Source: Sphaeramia orbicularis (Eukaryota; Chordata; Actinopteri; Kurtiformes; Apogonidae). From it: a stretch of DNA of 64,000 nucleotides. Under the pieces are notes generated by a model. It had not been told where the DNA came from. It did not search any database and saw nothing but the letters and a program-made list of their open reading frames with translations. Numbering within the stretch: the first letter of the stretch is position 1; every line of letters begins with the position of its first letter. This document shows positions 23,865-36,912 of the stretch, piece after piece. The position numbers were made by a program, and so were the translations under genes. The DNA lies in the NCBI RefSeq assembly GCF_902148855.1, contig NC_043969.1:28649853-28713852 (forward strand), read 5' to 3'.

Positions 23865-26800
23865 TCACTGTACTTCTCCAGGGGTTTGTGAAAGCATACA
23901 GCTGAAGATGTCTATAAGGTTGTCCAGTCCCCACAGGTATCCATCCTCCCGGTTGCCCTCCACCCAGGGAGACCTGTGGTCCAGGGTCTGCTGATCCGGC
24001 AGGGGGACCGTCTTCCCAAAGTCGATCATCCACACCCTGGACTTCCCCGAGGCATCGTGCACAAAAAGCAGAGAGCTGCCCACCACCTGCGAAAAGAAGA
24101 AACCGGTGAGACAGGTGAGTTCAGGTATTTGAGTGATTCAATACAGAAGCTGGATGATATCACTAAAGTAACAGTCAGCCAACAGGTTTGTAAAGAATAT
24201 TGTCTGACCTCATGCATTCTGAAGAAGTGTGACTGCTCCAGCACAGAGCCCAAGCTCCTCCAGACGCTGCAGGTAGAGTTTCTAAAAAATGAAAATAAAG
24301 ATCGTGACAAAGTAGTTCAAGATTGTTTAGAATGCTTTTCCTTGTACTAGTGTCAGTGATACTGATTAATTTTACATTTTGATGAAAAACTAAACTGGTA
24401 AGTACCCAAGATATGAGTGTTTCCATCAACAAAGTCCTTCAAGACCTCCATCACCTGCTCTCTTTGCTTAGTTTTCTTAAAATTGGTGCTGCATGTTCCA
24501 TCAGCTTTCTGTTAAAAAAAACAAACAAACAAATATACTTGTTTATAAAAATCAGAATAATGTTTTATGAGCTTGGAATTACTGCGCTAAATGTGTTTTT
24601 CATGAGATAAAATCTTTGTGCAGCAAAGCAATAATGTGCAACACTTCTATGACAGCTCCGTAGCTGACTGCTAATACCTGTTTGACAGGAATATAAAAAC
24701 CAAAGCAGGCTGCTTTAAATGTTGAAAGTGTGTCATATTTTCCTTCATGACCAAGTAACAAGAAGCTTTACACTTAAAACACAATATTCCTGGATATGTT
24801 CGTACAAGATTAAGCAAACTCCTTCAGCTTCAGTAAACTACAGTATTTATCATTTCTGCTCAAATGCGTGGTCCATTCTGTGAGTACACTGACAAATATT
24901 TACTTCTGGTAGAAACATGCAGGACTATTTTGTTCTTCTCATAGTAGTCACTAAGTCCAGATGTGCTCTGACCTTAATGCTTCGATGCGGAACCCCAGTG
25001 TGGCCGTGGAGCTGAGCGTCTCCCTCCACTGCATGTATCTGGGCTGAGGACCCCCTGCTGTGCCCTCTCCTGCTCTGTGGGAGCCTCAGGATCCACTGCA
25101 ACCATCTTTTCATACATGGTCCTTCCTCAAACGTGGACGTTCTCTGGCTTTTATCAGCTCCTCCTCCAAGTATGTTCTAATGTCAGAAAATAAGGCTTAG
25201 TGATATAAAATTAAAACAAGATCAAAATTCCATAGTTCTCCCAGTCTCAGATTTTCAGTCTTCTTGGTCGATTTTTCGGCTGTAGAAATACCTACTAAAC
25301 TTCAAAGAATAACAAGGCAATAAACATCTAGCTAGAAGTTCATGAGACCACGTTTGAGTACATCAAAATGGTTTTATTCATACTACATCTGCCAAGGTGT
25401 TAGACATTAATTACTGTCTGTTCAAAATTTGTCGACACCAGGCTGCTAACAAACTGATGTTTTTTGTGAGTTCCTGATGACAGTGATCATAGATGATTAA
25501 ATTCTGTCTGTTCTACATCAAAGATAAAGAAAAAAAAAACATTGTCTGTTAAAAACTATTCATTGGTCACAGTAGACAATCAAGGTGTGAACAAGTCCAG
25601 AAAGAACAATAAAACCTTAATCCAAAATCACATTGTTTTCAAAATCCTATTAGGGATTTATGATGTTGCTTTAGTGAAGGTTTGTGCTCTCCAAGTGCAT
25701 GTTATTTTATTTTATTGCTATGTACTTTGTCTTCATTAACAAATTTCAAATACCTTGTATTGTTTAAGCAATGTTATTTTTTTCTGATGTTCTTGTGCTT
25801 ATGCAAAGCACAGTGTGTTATTGTCTATGATGTGCTCTATAAATAATCCAACATTTCCAAGTTTGGCTGAGCTGCCTGACTTCTCCAACACCAGTGAAGT
25901 ATTCACTTGTACCATTAATTTCATTTTTCGGCAAGTCAGAAATTACATGCCAGCAATAGTCTAAAAAACACTTTCCTCTTTATACTTTTACACTTTTTCC
26001 ATATCAACATACTCATTGATGCTGTGTAGAAACACTGGTTGCCGAGTGTGTGAATCCTTGTTATGCACAAACACTCATTTTCAAGGTTTTCTGTATCTTC
26101 CAAAAGCATGAGATAGGCTCAGATGAACAGACTTGTGCAGTCAATGAGGAATGTTTGTCATGCAGTTACATTTAGTTTCTTACCTGCTGCCCATTTTGCA
26201 GTCCATAATGGAAGGAGAGTCAAAGTCTGCCAGCAGGTCATCCATGAGGTTGTAGTCCTGCTCATCTTTCTTAACCACACCGTAATAACCAGGCACATAT
26301 GGACGCAGAGTGTCCTGCATTAGCTTCTGTAAGCACTGCTGCTCACACTCACAATACCGCTTCAACAAGCGTCCATATTCTCCAGCCTGAAAGTTACCTG
26401 AAACAGAATGTCAGAATGTAAAACCAGTCATGAAAAATGATTCCCATATGTATGTTGTGCATGTCCGGATATGCTGCACATTTGTACATACCTGCATGGC
26501 CAGCAAGCTGCACCCATGGGTAACGCTTCTTGAAGGACACGACAAAAGGGGACCAGTGAACCATGGTCTTTAGCTTCTGCCAAGACTTAATCTGAGGAAA
26601 GAAAAGTAACAAATCATCCTCTTGGAAAGAAAAGTGTGGGTGGTCACACATGAAGAATGTGAAGACTAATCAGCGTGGTTAAACACAGCACTGAGCTGAA
26701 CAGTCCAATGGAATCATATTCATTAAAGTGAAAAAACACACCCTGAGGTACAAATACCCACACACACACTGAGTAGACATTGGACAGATCCTCCCCTTTA

Positions 26801-29800
26801 GCCAAGGCCAGGTGCACAATGTACGCGGACAAAGCCCATTCATAAAACATTTACCAAAGCCACCTCGGTGTGTGTCGTAAACGAGCCCTACTGTCTGAAA
26901 CGCTTCTATGTCAGTGTGTGGTACGTGTGTGTGTGCAATTGGTTATCGGCATTGGGAAACACCACAGCAAGGACAGTGTGCACAGGGGCTTTTGACGCAA
27001 GTAATGTGAGGGGAACATGACATTGATTAAAGCCAGGGTGTGTGTGGAAATCAAACAAGCACACACAAAGTTCAGGACTGGTGTGTGTTCGCATTTACCT
27101 CCAGGAAATTAGTCACACACAGGAGTGGAACAATTGGGTTTTAATTTAAAGGCAAACAATATTATTTACTCAGCTATTGCTCAATTTGGAGTCTTTTAAA
27201 TATATTTATCAGATACAATAAAGAATGAAAAAGAAGAAGTTGGGACAGACTAAGTAGGTCTCACACAAGTAATAAAATACAGGGACAAAGGGGCTATAAT
27301 CATAAAGTAAATCTTTATAACTAAATAACTGCAAATGACTGTGCATGTCCCTGCTCAGCATATCTCTACCATGTTTACATGACAGCCTATCTCTGCTCTC
27401 ATATGCATTCTTTCCACAGCTGCTTCATTGAAACTCTGTCACAACAAAACCGTCTGAACACACACTTAAAATATTTGAGTTGCAAAGTCAACTATTTGTC
27501 AAGAAAACTACAAAAGACTGGTGTTTCAATGTGACTGAAAGATTTTAAGCCCGTTACTGTCCATCCATGTAAACTGGTGAAACCATCATAGAGTTAGAAT
27601 ATATAGAAGTTATTCACACATACTAATTTTTCATTAAATAATGTTTGGTATGACTTAAGTGAACATGTAAAAAAAAAAAAGACCACTCCAAAGCTAACAT
27701 CCTTAACATGAAGTTAAACCTACACCATGATGTAAAGCTGTTTATGCAATGTTTCATCGTGTCAGAGTGAGAATTTAAGGATTTCACAGATACAAATTAG
27801 AAGCAAGTATGGGTGAAATACTGGACACTTGAGAACTGAGCTTTTGGTTGCATTAGATTTGCACCATAACATAAGGACAAACTGTCTTTTCGATCCCAAA
27901 CAGGTTTCAGTAATATTGTTTATAGGCAGGTTTTATCATTATCCACTGTTGTTTTTTCTGGCCTTGACCTAATACCGATTTACACTGACAGGAAAAATCT
28001 TGAAAATGCTGTGTATATGCAAACAGTTTGACATTTCCTGTACTAACGTATATAGGCAACATAAACAGATCTGTAGTCGAAAATAACCTGCTGAAATCGC
28101 ATGTGTATGAATGAAACACACACTATTTACACCATCAAAGCAAACTTGTCTTATTTTCCATTTACCGAAATCTGTCATCTGTAGAAGGTCTCTGAAAGTT
28201 ACAAATCCAACAGGGGAGACAGGATAGGAAGGTGAAGTAGACACCTACATCTCATCTTTCACTTCTTTTATCTACATGCCAACAGACTCTCTCCGCACTC
28301 GCTTTTGAGCTCATTGTGTTGCTTCTGTGGGGTCAGGCCTACTGGGCCAATATTTACGGTAACAGCTACAGCTAAAGGTAGAACTGGGCAGATATTTTAA
28401 AAGGATCCTTACAAAGTATTCACCCTCAGTCCTACATGAGGGTGCTTTTACAGATTCTCTAATGATTCATCTCACACCAATCTTCACCACTGCCTCAGAC
28501 TTCCTGTCCAGAGACATCACTTGTTATATTTAACAAATACACATAGAGCTACATTTCATCATGATTTGTCCTCTATACTTCCCCGTCAGTACCTTAAACT
28601 GTCCTGTTGATCGATGTCCATTAACCCTTTGAGCCATTTTGACAACAAATACAGGTGTCTTTTGATTAAAAATAATTGTAATAATAATTTGTCTCATCAC
28701 ATCTTCTCTCCTGTATTTATCCCATTACAATGCCACCCTCTACACCAAATCTGCTACTTTAAAAGTTCAGTCAATACAAACATTATAATATCAAAACAGT
28801 GAGAACTGAAGAAAAAGTTACTTTTTCAGCAAAATAACAAGCATCTTCATCCACTATCATCTGTGAAACTTTGCTTTATTGGTGAATCAATGTTGCAGAA
28901 GTTGATAGTGTTTCCGTGTTCATTACAAAGCCTCTGAACATCATCATTATTATCATCATTATTATTATTATCATTATCATTATTATCATCATTATTATCA
29001 TCATCATTATTATTATTATTATTATCATTATTTCTGATGCCAGTGAATACCTGAGAAACTACATTTTATGTAAAATTATTTCAAAGTATTGATAGGATTT
29101 GTGGATGAAAAGTTTGTTGTTACAGGATTAATGAAAGAACAGCAGGTATTACTACACTGTAATTTTGAGAAAGCCATCTTTAATCTTTTTATTATGTCCA
29201 CGTATCTTTTATCTATCCAAGGAGTCCAGTTTAGTGCCCAGTTTATTATAATGTAAACAAAAGGGTGGAAAAAGCAGAAAACCCTTATCTGTTAGACTAA
29301 TTATTTTAAACTCTTTTTGGTGACTGCATGAAAAATACCAGTATTTTTCTTCTCTAAAGTAGTTCTATTTTATTGAACAAACTGACCATCTGAGCAAAAT
29401 GTATCAAGCACCTGGAAAATATACAAAATCACAGGATTTCTGAGAAGGGAAAAACCCTAAATAAGAGGCTGAGGAATTATCACCCTGTTGGATGGTTTAT
29501 ACACCAGCCTATCGATCGCTTTACATTTGAATAAGCAAATCTGTCACCTACATTCCATACAAACAACCCGCCTAGTACTTTCAAATTCTGACACATGACT
29601 TTAGGAATGAGCTAAAACCATTGGATTCAACCCTCTAAAGCTCTGAAACAGTTTGCCACTTTTCATTTCTTACCTGGCAGACAGAACAGCCGTAGAAGAG
29701 GAGAAAGGCACTGACACAAGCACACACAGCTCCACCAATGAAGTGACAACGAAGCCAGCAAAATATACTCCGCACCATCAGCAATGTGTCAACGGGCAAT

Positions 29801-32800
29801 ACCGGGAAGGCTAATGTGCCACCTCCCACTGACCTGAGAGTCTTCACTACCATCTATTAGTACCTTTTCTAACCCAGACTAGTTAACTCCTGACTGGTGC
29901 TGCATCTTGGTAACATCTTACTTTTACAGTCAGGCAATTTCCTAAACTCACAGTCAACTGAAGCAACTAAATAATCCTCATTTATTTCTCAAAACAACTG
30001 CTTCTCTACGTAACCACTTGTTTTTGTCATCTCAAGTCACACTTTCTCCTGTTTCAAATCTTTCTCCTCCCTACCTTTCTCAGCACTCTAGACATTTGAT
30101 ATCCTCTGCTGTCATTAAGCATATCCACCTACCAACCTGAAGATAGATGTCATTTCTTTTTCTTTCTACTGGGCACCGACCCGCTTGAGCTTGTCCCCTT
30201 TTGTCTTCACTTCCTCCCTTAAGTCATTCGGCCTCTAGCCTCGAAGCTACGAACCTCACCATATTCTAAACAGTTGTGTCTTTCTGTCTGACCTTTGTTC
30301 CTCTCCTCTCTCATCCTAATCCCCACAGGGCCCATTCGGAGCCCCATGCTGAGCCAATCTCCTGCCAGACTCATGACAGACATGCAGCATGGGGGTAGGG
30401 ACAGCCGGTCTTCCATACCCTCCCTGCTCAGCTTTTGTCTGTATGACAAATTCCCCAGTCCTATGTAACCTACAGAGGTAGGTGTGTGTATGCCAGGACA
30501 ATGCAGAACCTGTCGAACAACAACGATCAGTAGTGACTTCATATGTATATAAACTGAGGGTGTTTTCAGGTACAATCACATCTGGTAAGCTCTCTTCTCT
30601 AAAGTAATTTATATGAAACCACATCCCTTTCCCCTTTCTTAAACCTTCACACTGCTCAGCTGTGGTGGATTACTGAACAGGCACCACCTGAAACACAGGC
30701 CTGAGGTAAAGTCAAGTTTCTGCCACGACAATACCATTTACATTCCTGAAGTTTGTCTGTGTCTCTACTCTCTACTATGCAATGTTATATATAGTGTCCC
30801 TATCCATAATAGGTTTACAATAGAACAACAGGCTAAAAACTCTAAATCTATTAAAAGCCTTTTAAAGTTATGTGTGAAGATATGTAAAGTAACATTTATG
30901 TTTCAGTATCTTTAATAGTAAAACTCATCAAATCTAGAAATGCACAGTGTTCTTTGGTCTACAATCTTACAGTCAACATGAGCACATGTATTGCACATTG
31001 TAAGTGTCAGTATATTAAACATGAGTTGTGTTGACTGTAATTGTGTTGACTGTAACATGCTGATTTATAATGTCATGCTCTATGTTTTTAGAGGGATTAG
31101 GGCTGAAAGGGGATTTTTAAAAAGGCAATCTGGAGTTTTTATTTAAAATTTGGATTCAAACATGTGTAGAAACTGTGGGAGTGGTGTGTGGGAATCTGTA
31201 TAATGAGTTTCACAGAAACAAGTCTGCAATTGTGGATTATGTGAATAACCTTGGTGAAAAAACTATCACGTGTAGGTACACGTTTAAAGTTTTAGTGTAT
31301 ATTGCTCGTCTTTGTTCCCTTTTCTCTGGCTTACCCTCATTTTCCTTTTTCATTTCTGTTCCACTGTATGTCTCATTGTTTCAGGGAAAATATTAAGCTT
31401 TTGTGCAAGGCCTAATATAGATGAGCACTGTATCATAGGAAAAAAAGGGGGGAGTGATGTGCATTGTGTGAAGCAGATATTTGTAGAGTTTATATCTAAT
31501 ATCATTGAAATGTCTCGGTACAACAGATAGTGTTGTGAGAGAGAGAACAAGGCAAGACGAAAAAAAAAGGCTACCATATATGGCAAATACGTCGCTAGCA
31601 ACCTACTCTGCCTTCAGCCCAATTTTCCATGACACACACTGAACTCTGAATGCAAGACGGCATCGCAGTGAGCATGTCTCAATATGCATGTGTGAGCAAG
31701 TATCTGCTCACGTCACTGAACATACAAATGTAACCGGTGTGGCTGGAGCTGACAGCATGGCCACAGCTTTCAATGCCAATAACTCCACACACCCACTCTA
31801 TTAATTACTGATTAAACGACAATGTGTTTTTACTCAACTACGAGAAGACAAAGCATGCCCATTAAACCCAGCCCCTTTCAGAAACCATAGGCCAACGTCA
31901 TCCTGTTTGTTACAACAGCTTAAATGCAACTCCTCAGGTTGCTCACTTCCTGGCTTTCAATAGTATGAGCCAACAAATGATACTGTCCTGTGAATGACCT
32001 TCAAATCAGTAAGTTTTCTACATAGAAAAATAATGAAACAAAACAAGCAATATTATGCTAAAAATGGGAGTTAGACACATTAAAATAATTCTACTTTAAA
32101 AATTCATGCATCCTCCAACGTCACAACAACAAATCCAGTTCAAAAGCATGCAGACTGGGGGCAACCAAACAGTGATTCACAATATTCATTTAGTAGCGGT
32201 TACCATCACAACAATGAAATCACACTGAACACATGTAAACGTCATAATTTACCTTTAATGTTATCTGTAACTTAATTAAGTATAGTCCAGATGCTTTAGA
32301 GGAAATGAATATGAAATATCTACTTTAAACATGAGACCCCAACAGTAACAGATAGGACAAATCTAGGATTTAAATTACAGAGGAACACTGAAGTAACCTC
32401 AGTTTAACAACTTTCAAGATATGTGCTGGATGACGTGGCCCTAACAGGACATTCTGCCAATCAGGATTCACAAACTGCTGAGAAGTGAGGCAGAGAAAAC
32501 GTGAACAGGGTCAGCCTCTAGTGCTGTCAGCATCCTGTTTTTAAGGCTGTCTCATTCCAAGCATTTCTGGTCACAGTGCATCAAAGCTTTCAGGCTCAGA
32601 GGGAAGAATCTCAGCTTCCTACTTGGAAACTTGAAATTGCATTTGATGTCTAGAACAGAAGAATACCTGAACCTCTGGGGCCACACTCACACTTTTAGAC
32701 TGCTCTGATAGCATCTGGGAAGTCTTTTGTATACAGTGAATAATGTTGAAATAGTGACTGAGCGATGACACATTTGTCAAACAGGCAGACATCGCTTTAA

Positions 32801-35746
32801 ATGGCTCCGTTTCAGAGGTCATCACAGCCATGTGATCATGAGCCATGGAAGCTGAGGAACACAGGGGTATTTGTTGGAGATAAGTGATAACTTGTTTAGT
32901 CTTCTTTACAGTTGTATTTCCTGTTTTGAGTTACTGAATATAAGGTCCTCTCTCTTACTTCCACAAGAGTGACTTATGAGGTGCCTTCAAGGTTCTATCT
33001 GCCATAATTTGACAGCTTTTAATTATAAATGCCCTTCCAATTAGTGATATTGAAAAACCAGATCAACAATTGGATCAGTGTCACGGCAATAGTTCTGATC
33101 CATAGGCCAATCTATGCAAAAAATGTAATAATGACCAATCATTAAAAGACAATAGTTTTGATCAAGTTGCTGATGAATGATCATGTTAAAAATAATTCAG
33201 TAATTTCATACATATGTATAGTTACATTTTCTCAGAAAGTTAGAAAGTAATGTTTGTTTACATCACAGGATGATCCCAGTCTTTTCCACACAGTGAGGCA
33301 TATTATTTTAATTAATTACAGTATCAGACTGATAATGGCTGATTTTAAAAGCTTGGGGAACTACATCTGTATCAAAACAGATCAATCACATCAGTGCATC
33401 CTTATTTTCAAGCACATCTGGCAGCTTATGTCTATGGCTGAAGTCTATCTTTCCATAACTTTGGGTAGAAACTGAAATGGGTTGCAGACTGGTCACTAAC
33501 GGAAAAGTAAAATACATTTTAAAAAAATATTTGAATTAACCTTCTTTATTCAAATTGAATTTTTTGCACTGCTGCTCTCTGCAGCTCAGCCACTGAAAGT
33601 TCCATCCGTTTTGTGGCAAATTAATAAATTTCAGTAACTTTAGGGCCTAAAAAGATTTCCACTTTTTCATGTGAATCTTGAGCTGAAGAGGTTTGGGAAG
33701 CCCTGTTTGATATAACTGTCCTGATACAATGTGTGTTTGTGTAACAACCACTGGGTCATTGCCAGTAAACATGGAAGTACATATGTCTTCACACATAGCA
33801 GTAGGATGATTAAACATGCTTGTATGTGTCACATTGACTAACATGCATTCTATGAATTTGAACACATCTGCATCCATTAACAATGCTAATCACAGCTGGT
33901 GTCACTTTACAGCAGTTCTGAAACACTGGATACATCACAGGACCATTATCTATGATAAACTACCTGCAAGTGAATAAGGAAAACATAACAAGGAAGAAAA
34001 ACAAAAGGATGAGAGGAAAACAACATGCAAAGAGGCATAATGTGGTGTCAGTCTGAATATGGACAAATGAAATATGCATAACATCTGTCACACACACTGA
34101 CCGCAACTTCCATATAGATGTGTGTCAAAGGTTTTAATAAAAATACTTGTAATTGCCACTGTTGTATCAAAGTATGTGAAGACAGAAGTTAGGATACACT
34201 ATCCTGTTGAGTTGAGGACTCCTCCCTAAGCTCCATATCACTTTATTTTATGACAGCCCCTGTCTTACCCAACAGGTCATTTATGTGAGGAGTGGCTCTG
34301 ATTCAGGTTTTGTGTGTTTACTATGGTACATGACCAGTTACACAACATTTGCATTTTTTGTAGACAAAGCAGTGAGAAGACTTTTAGTGGGATTACAGCT
34401 GTTTTATCAGGTAATAAATATAAGTTAAGCACTTGCTGAAGTTGGTGTGTGGTAAGCCTGCTGATCATTCCAGTGCACAGGTTGTGTGTTTGTTGTGAAA
34501 CACTAGCAGCCAGAGTTACTCACCCCTGAGCCATCATCAGGGCTGTTCAGAGAGGGGCACCGGCCCGGACACAGGCCGGACTCGATGTCACTCCCAGTGA
34601 AATCATCCTCCGACTCCTCGAATGATGAGGCAGAGGAGAGGCCGAGGAGGAAGAGTTGGACAGCTTCCTAGGAGAGCGCATGAGCGCAGGGGACCCTCCG
34701 CAGCCGCTGTCCGGGTAGGGGGACTCGTCATCTGGCTGCGGGTCCAAATGGGAGCCGGTGCTGTGCTCGGATCGGACGTTCAGCTGGGCCGGAGCATCCA
34801 GGGGGCGGCTGGGGCTGGGGTCCCTGGTTATGATGAGTTTGGGTATGGTTCCTGGGTAGCTCTGGCCTCCTGCAGGACACTGCTGGCCCTGATCGGGGTC
34901 ATTTCGGTTCTCAGTTTTGATTGGACAAATGTTTTTGTCACCGGCTCCAACGGGCGGGCATGAAACAGTAGTAAAGTCCGACTTAGTCATGTTGTCCCCG
35001 GTGTGATCTGCCGGTCCAGTATCCAAAGGTCGGTTCGTGTGCAAACTAGACAAAGTCCTCTCAGTGTCCGGGCCAGGGTTCCCTGTGGTTCCCGTTAAAA
35101 CCACCTCCTCACACTGATCCCGGCTCTGTTGTCCTCCCAGTGGCTGTTCTTCCATGGCCCTGGGCGCTGGATCCGAGGCATTGTCCTCTCGCCCGGGTTT
35201 CAGCTCGTCGCTGCCCGCTCCGTTGACTTCACCGGTCCGCCTTTCCAAACCTGACGCATCGGACGGAGCGACTGCTGCCCCTCGGTTCAGTACTTGTTGG
35301 ACGGCTTCGGCTGTTCCATTAAGGCCGGAGTGGGTCTCCACAAACCCCGGGGCCGCACCGTGCTCCGCAGCCGCCGACACCAGCTCGTCTCTCGGTAACT
35401 TTCCTACCCTGTGGTCGCGGTTGGTTTCTGGATCTCCGCCTCTCTTGTCGCAGCCTGAATCCGCCGCTGCTTGGCTGGAGTCTCTCTTTCTCCTTCGCAG
35501 ACACGACAGCACTTTGTTTTTCATCGGATTCCGGTTTAAATGGCGTTCTCGTCGCTGCTCTCCGCTCGTACATTCGCGGATACGGAGCCGTTTGGCAGTC
35601 TCACTCGCTTTCCATTTGGCTGCGCCTGGCGTGTCGGTGGTATGAGACAAATCAGAACGAGTTTGGCCCATCTTGCATTCCGTAGTAGTGATAGTGACCC
35701 CAGACACGCCCTTTGGAGTCCAATGAGTGAAAATAGTTGAAACCAC
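23865..35746 (-). CDS. itpkc: inositol-trisphosphate 3-kinase C
   Basis: The enzyme phosphorylates Ins(1,4,5)P3 to Ins(1,3,4,5)P4, ending calcium release. Coding exons (minus): 35746 or 35671 to 34524, then 26591-26492, 26397-26184, 25176-24973, 24508-24406, 24281-24209 and 24086-23865. The N-terminal part is long, acidic and disordered, with [11 protein letters not shown] and an SFEESEDDF motif. The conserved kinase follows: [34 protein letters not shown] (PxxxDxKxG motif), [16 protein letters not shown] and LWGLDNL. Met at 35671 gives about 687 aa (human 683, from memory); Met at 35746 adds 25. One-base differences occur in exon 1 near 34640 (missing G), exon 4 (surplus C near 25116, missing A near 25042, missing G near 24981), exon 5 at its donor (surplus G) and exon 6 near 24250 (surplus G). 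They look like consensus errors. Synteny with actmap and snrpa supports itpkc over itpka/b. Confidence 0.92.
28621..29131 (+). mobile_element. TTAA-bounded piggyBac-like MITE, copy 2
   Basis: The element runs from TTAACCCTTTGAGCC to ACAGGATTAA, so TTAA is present at both ends. It shares TTTTTCAGCAAAATAAC, TTATTGGTGAATCAATGTTG, GTGTTTCCGTGTTCATTAC and AAGCCTCTGAACATC with 11437-11919. An ATT/ATC microsatellite has expanded inside it. It lies in itpkc intron 1. Confidence 0.55.
28939..29032. repeat. ATT/ATC trinucleotide microsatellite
   Basis: About 94 bases of interspersed ATC and ATT triplets, grown inside the TTAA-bounded repeat copy immediately after its GCCTCTGAACATC landmark. Confidence 0.95.
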
Positions 35747-36631
35747 TTATACTGTGACTCTTACAAAGTACAGTAAACTATTAGTCACCTAATCCATTTA
35801 AAAAAGCCTGGAAAATCAAGGATTGAGCTACTTTTGTCCCCCTCACATGTCCCAATCTGCAACAACAAACAGACCATGAGTAATTATTCCAGCATTCACT
35901 GTATGAGCAACAATACACTGCAACAAAAACTGCCTCACTTTAAACCCCAAACATCACACTGATAAGCTAATCATTAACCCATGAAGTATCTGCATTATTC
36001 TCACGCCTAGTGTCATTACTCAGCATGCATAGCTCAAGTATAACAACTACTGTGTGATTTATTAGTGTTTTATTAGTGGCAGCCAACAAGACAAACAATG
36101 GTACAACCTGGCACAGAGAGTAGAACTATTGGCAACAAAATGTAGCCAAAGGAGTAACCTAATCGCTTACAGTAAATAAGGGGCCATGATATTAAGGGTT
36201 TCAGACTCACATTTCTGCAGGTGTAATGTTGTGTAATACTGCCCTCCTGTGTGTGGACACTTCTGTCCAAGAAAGTAGCCCTTGTCTAATTTCTACTGCA
36301 GGTTTACTACAACTGTGCTTAAGTGACCCCAAAGTTCACAGTAAAATGGCACATGAAAAACAGAAGTTGTGGTTTTGTTAAGGAAAACAAAGCACTACTG
36401 TTTTCTGCTTAAATGATGATAAGGATGACGATACAAATACCTTCTTTTGAACTCTCTTCTTTACTTTATAATTAGCTATTATTGACATTTAGATCTAGAT
36501 TAACTTCATTCATCTAAATACAATTTAGTTAATAAAATGGCAATTAGGACTGTAAACGTGAAATGATGCACTAAGTAAATCCTAAGTAGAAATACACATA
36601 TACATATATTTCAAATATTAAGTATGGGCAT

Positions 36632-36912
36632 TAGAGATGTACCGATTGCATTTTTGTTGTCACTTATTTCTACTTAATAAAGAAATCATTATAAAAATAG
36701 GATTCATTTTAAAATCTGCCTATCCTTCATCACAATATCTTTCTTAACAGATGTAAATATGTAAATTTGTGAAAAAACTTTTAGTGTAAAACAACAAGAT
36801 ATCTCTCACTGGCTTCTGTGACAATAGATCTTATTTTCCTATACTGATAGTGGCCAATATCAACAAATATTGGCCAGCACCAATGTCCAGTCAATATATC
36901 AGTGTATCCCTA
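36632..36912. mobile_element. MITE with TAGAGATGTACCGAT / ATATCAGTGTATCCCTA ends
   Basis: A 281 bp element with imperfect inverted ends of the 'TAGGGATGCACCGAT' type common in vertebrates. Internal AATATTGGCCAG-like text resembles that family's inner repeats. No clean 8 bp duplication was found, so the copy is old or the limits are a few bases out. Confidence 0.45.

Larger units (their letters stand above)
26592..34523. other. itpkc intron 1
   Basis: A 7.9 kb intron between the disordered N-terminal exon and the kinase exons. It holds a repeat of the TTAA-bounded family (28621-29131) with an ATT/ATC triplet tract inside it. No further coding exon of itpkc or of another gene was recognised. 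A short additional exon cannot be excluded, because both flanking junctions are phase 0. Confidence 0.5.

Noticed and set aside
34622-35645. Two plus-strand open frames of 113 and 163 codons opposite the first itpkc exon.
   Set aside because: They are antisense shadows of a GC-rich coding exon; their composition mirrors the minus-strand codons and they have no domain.
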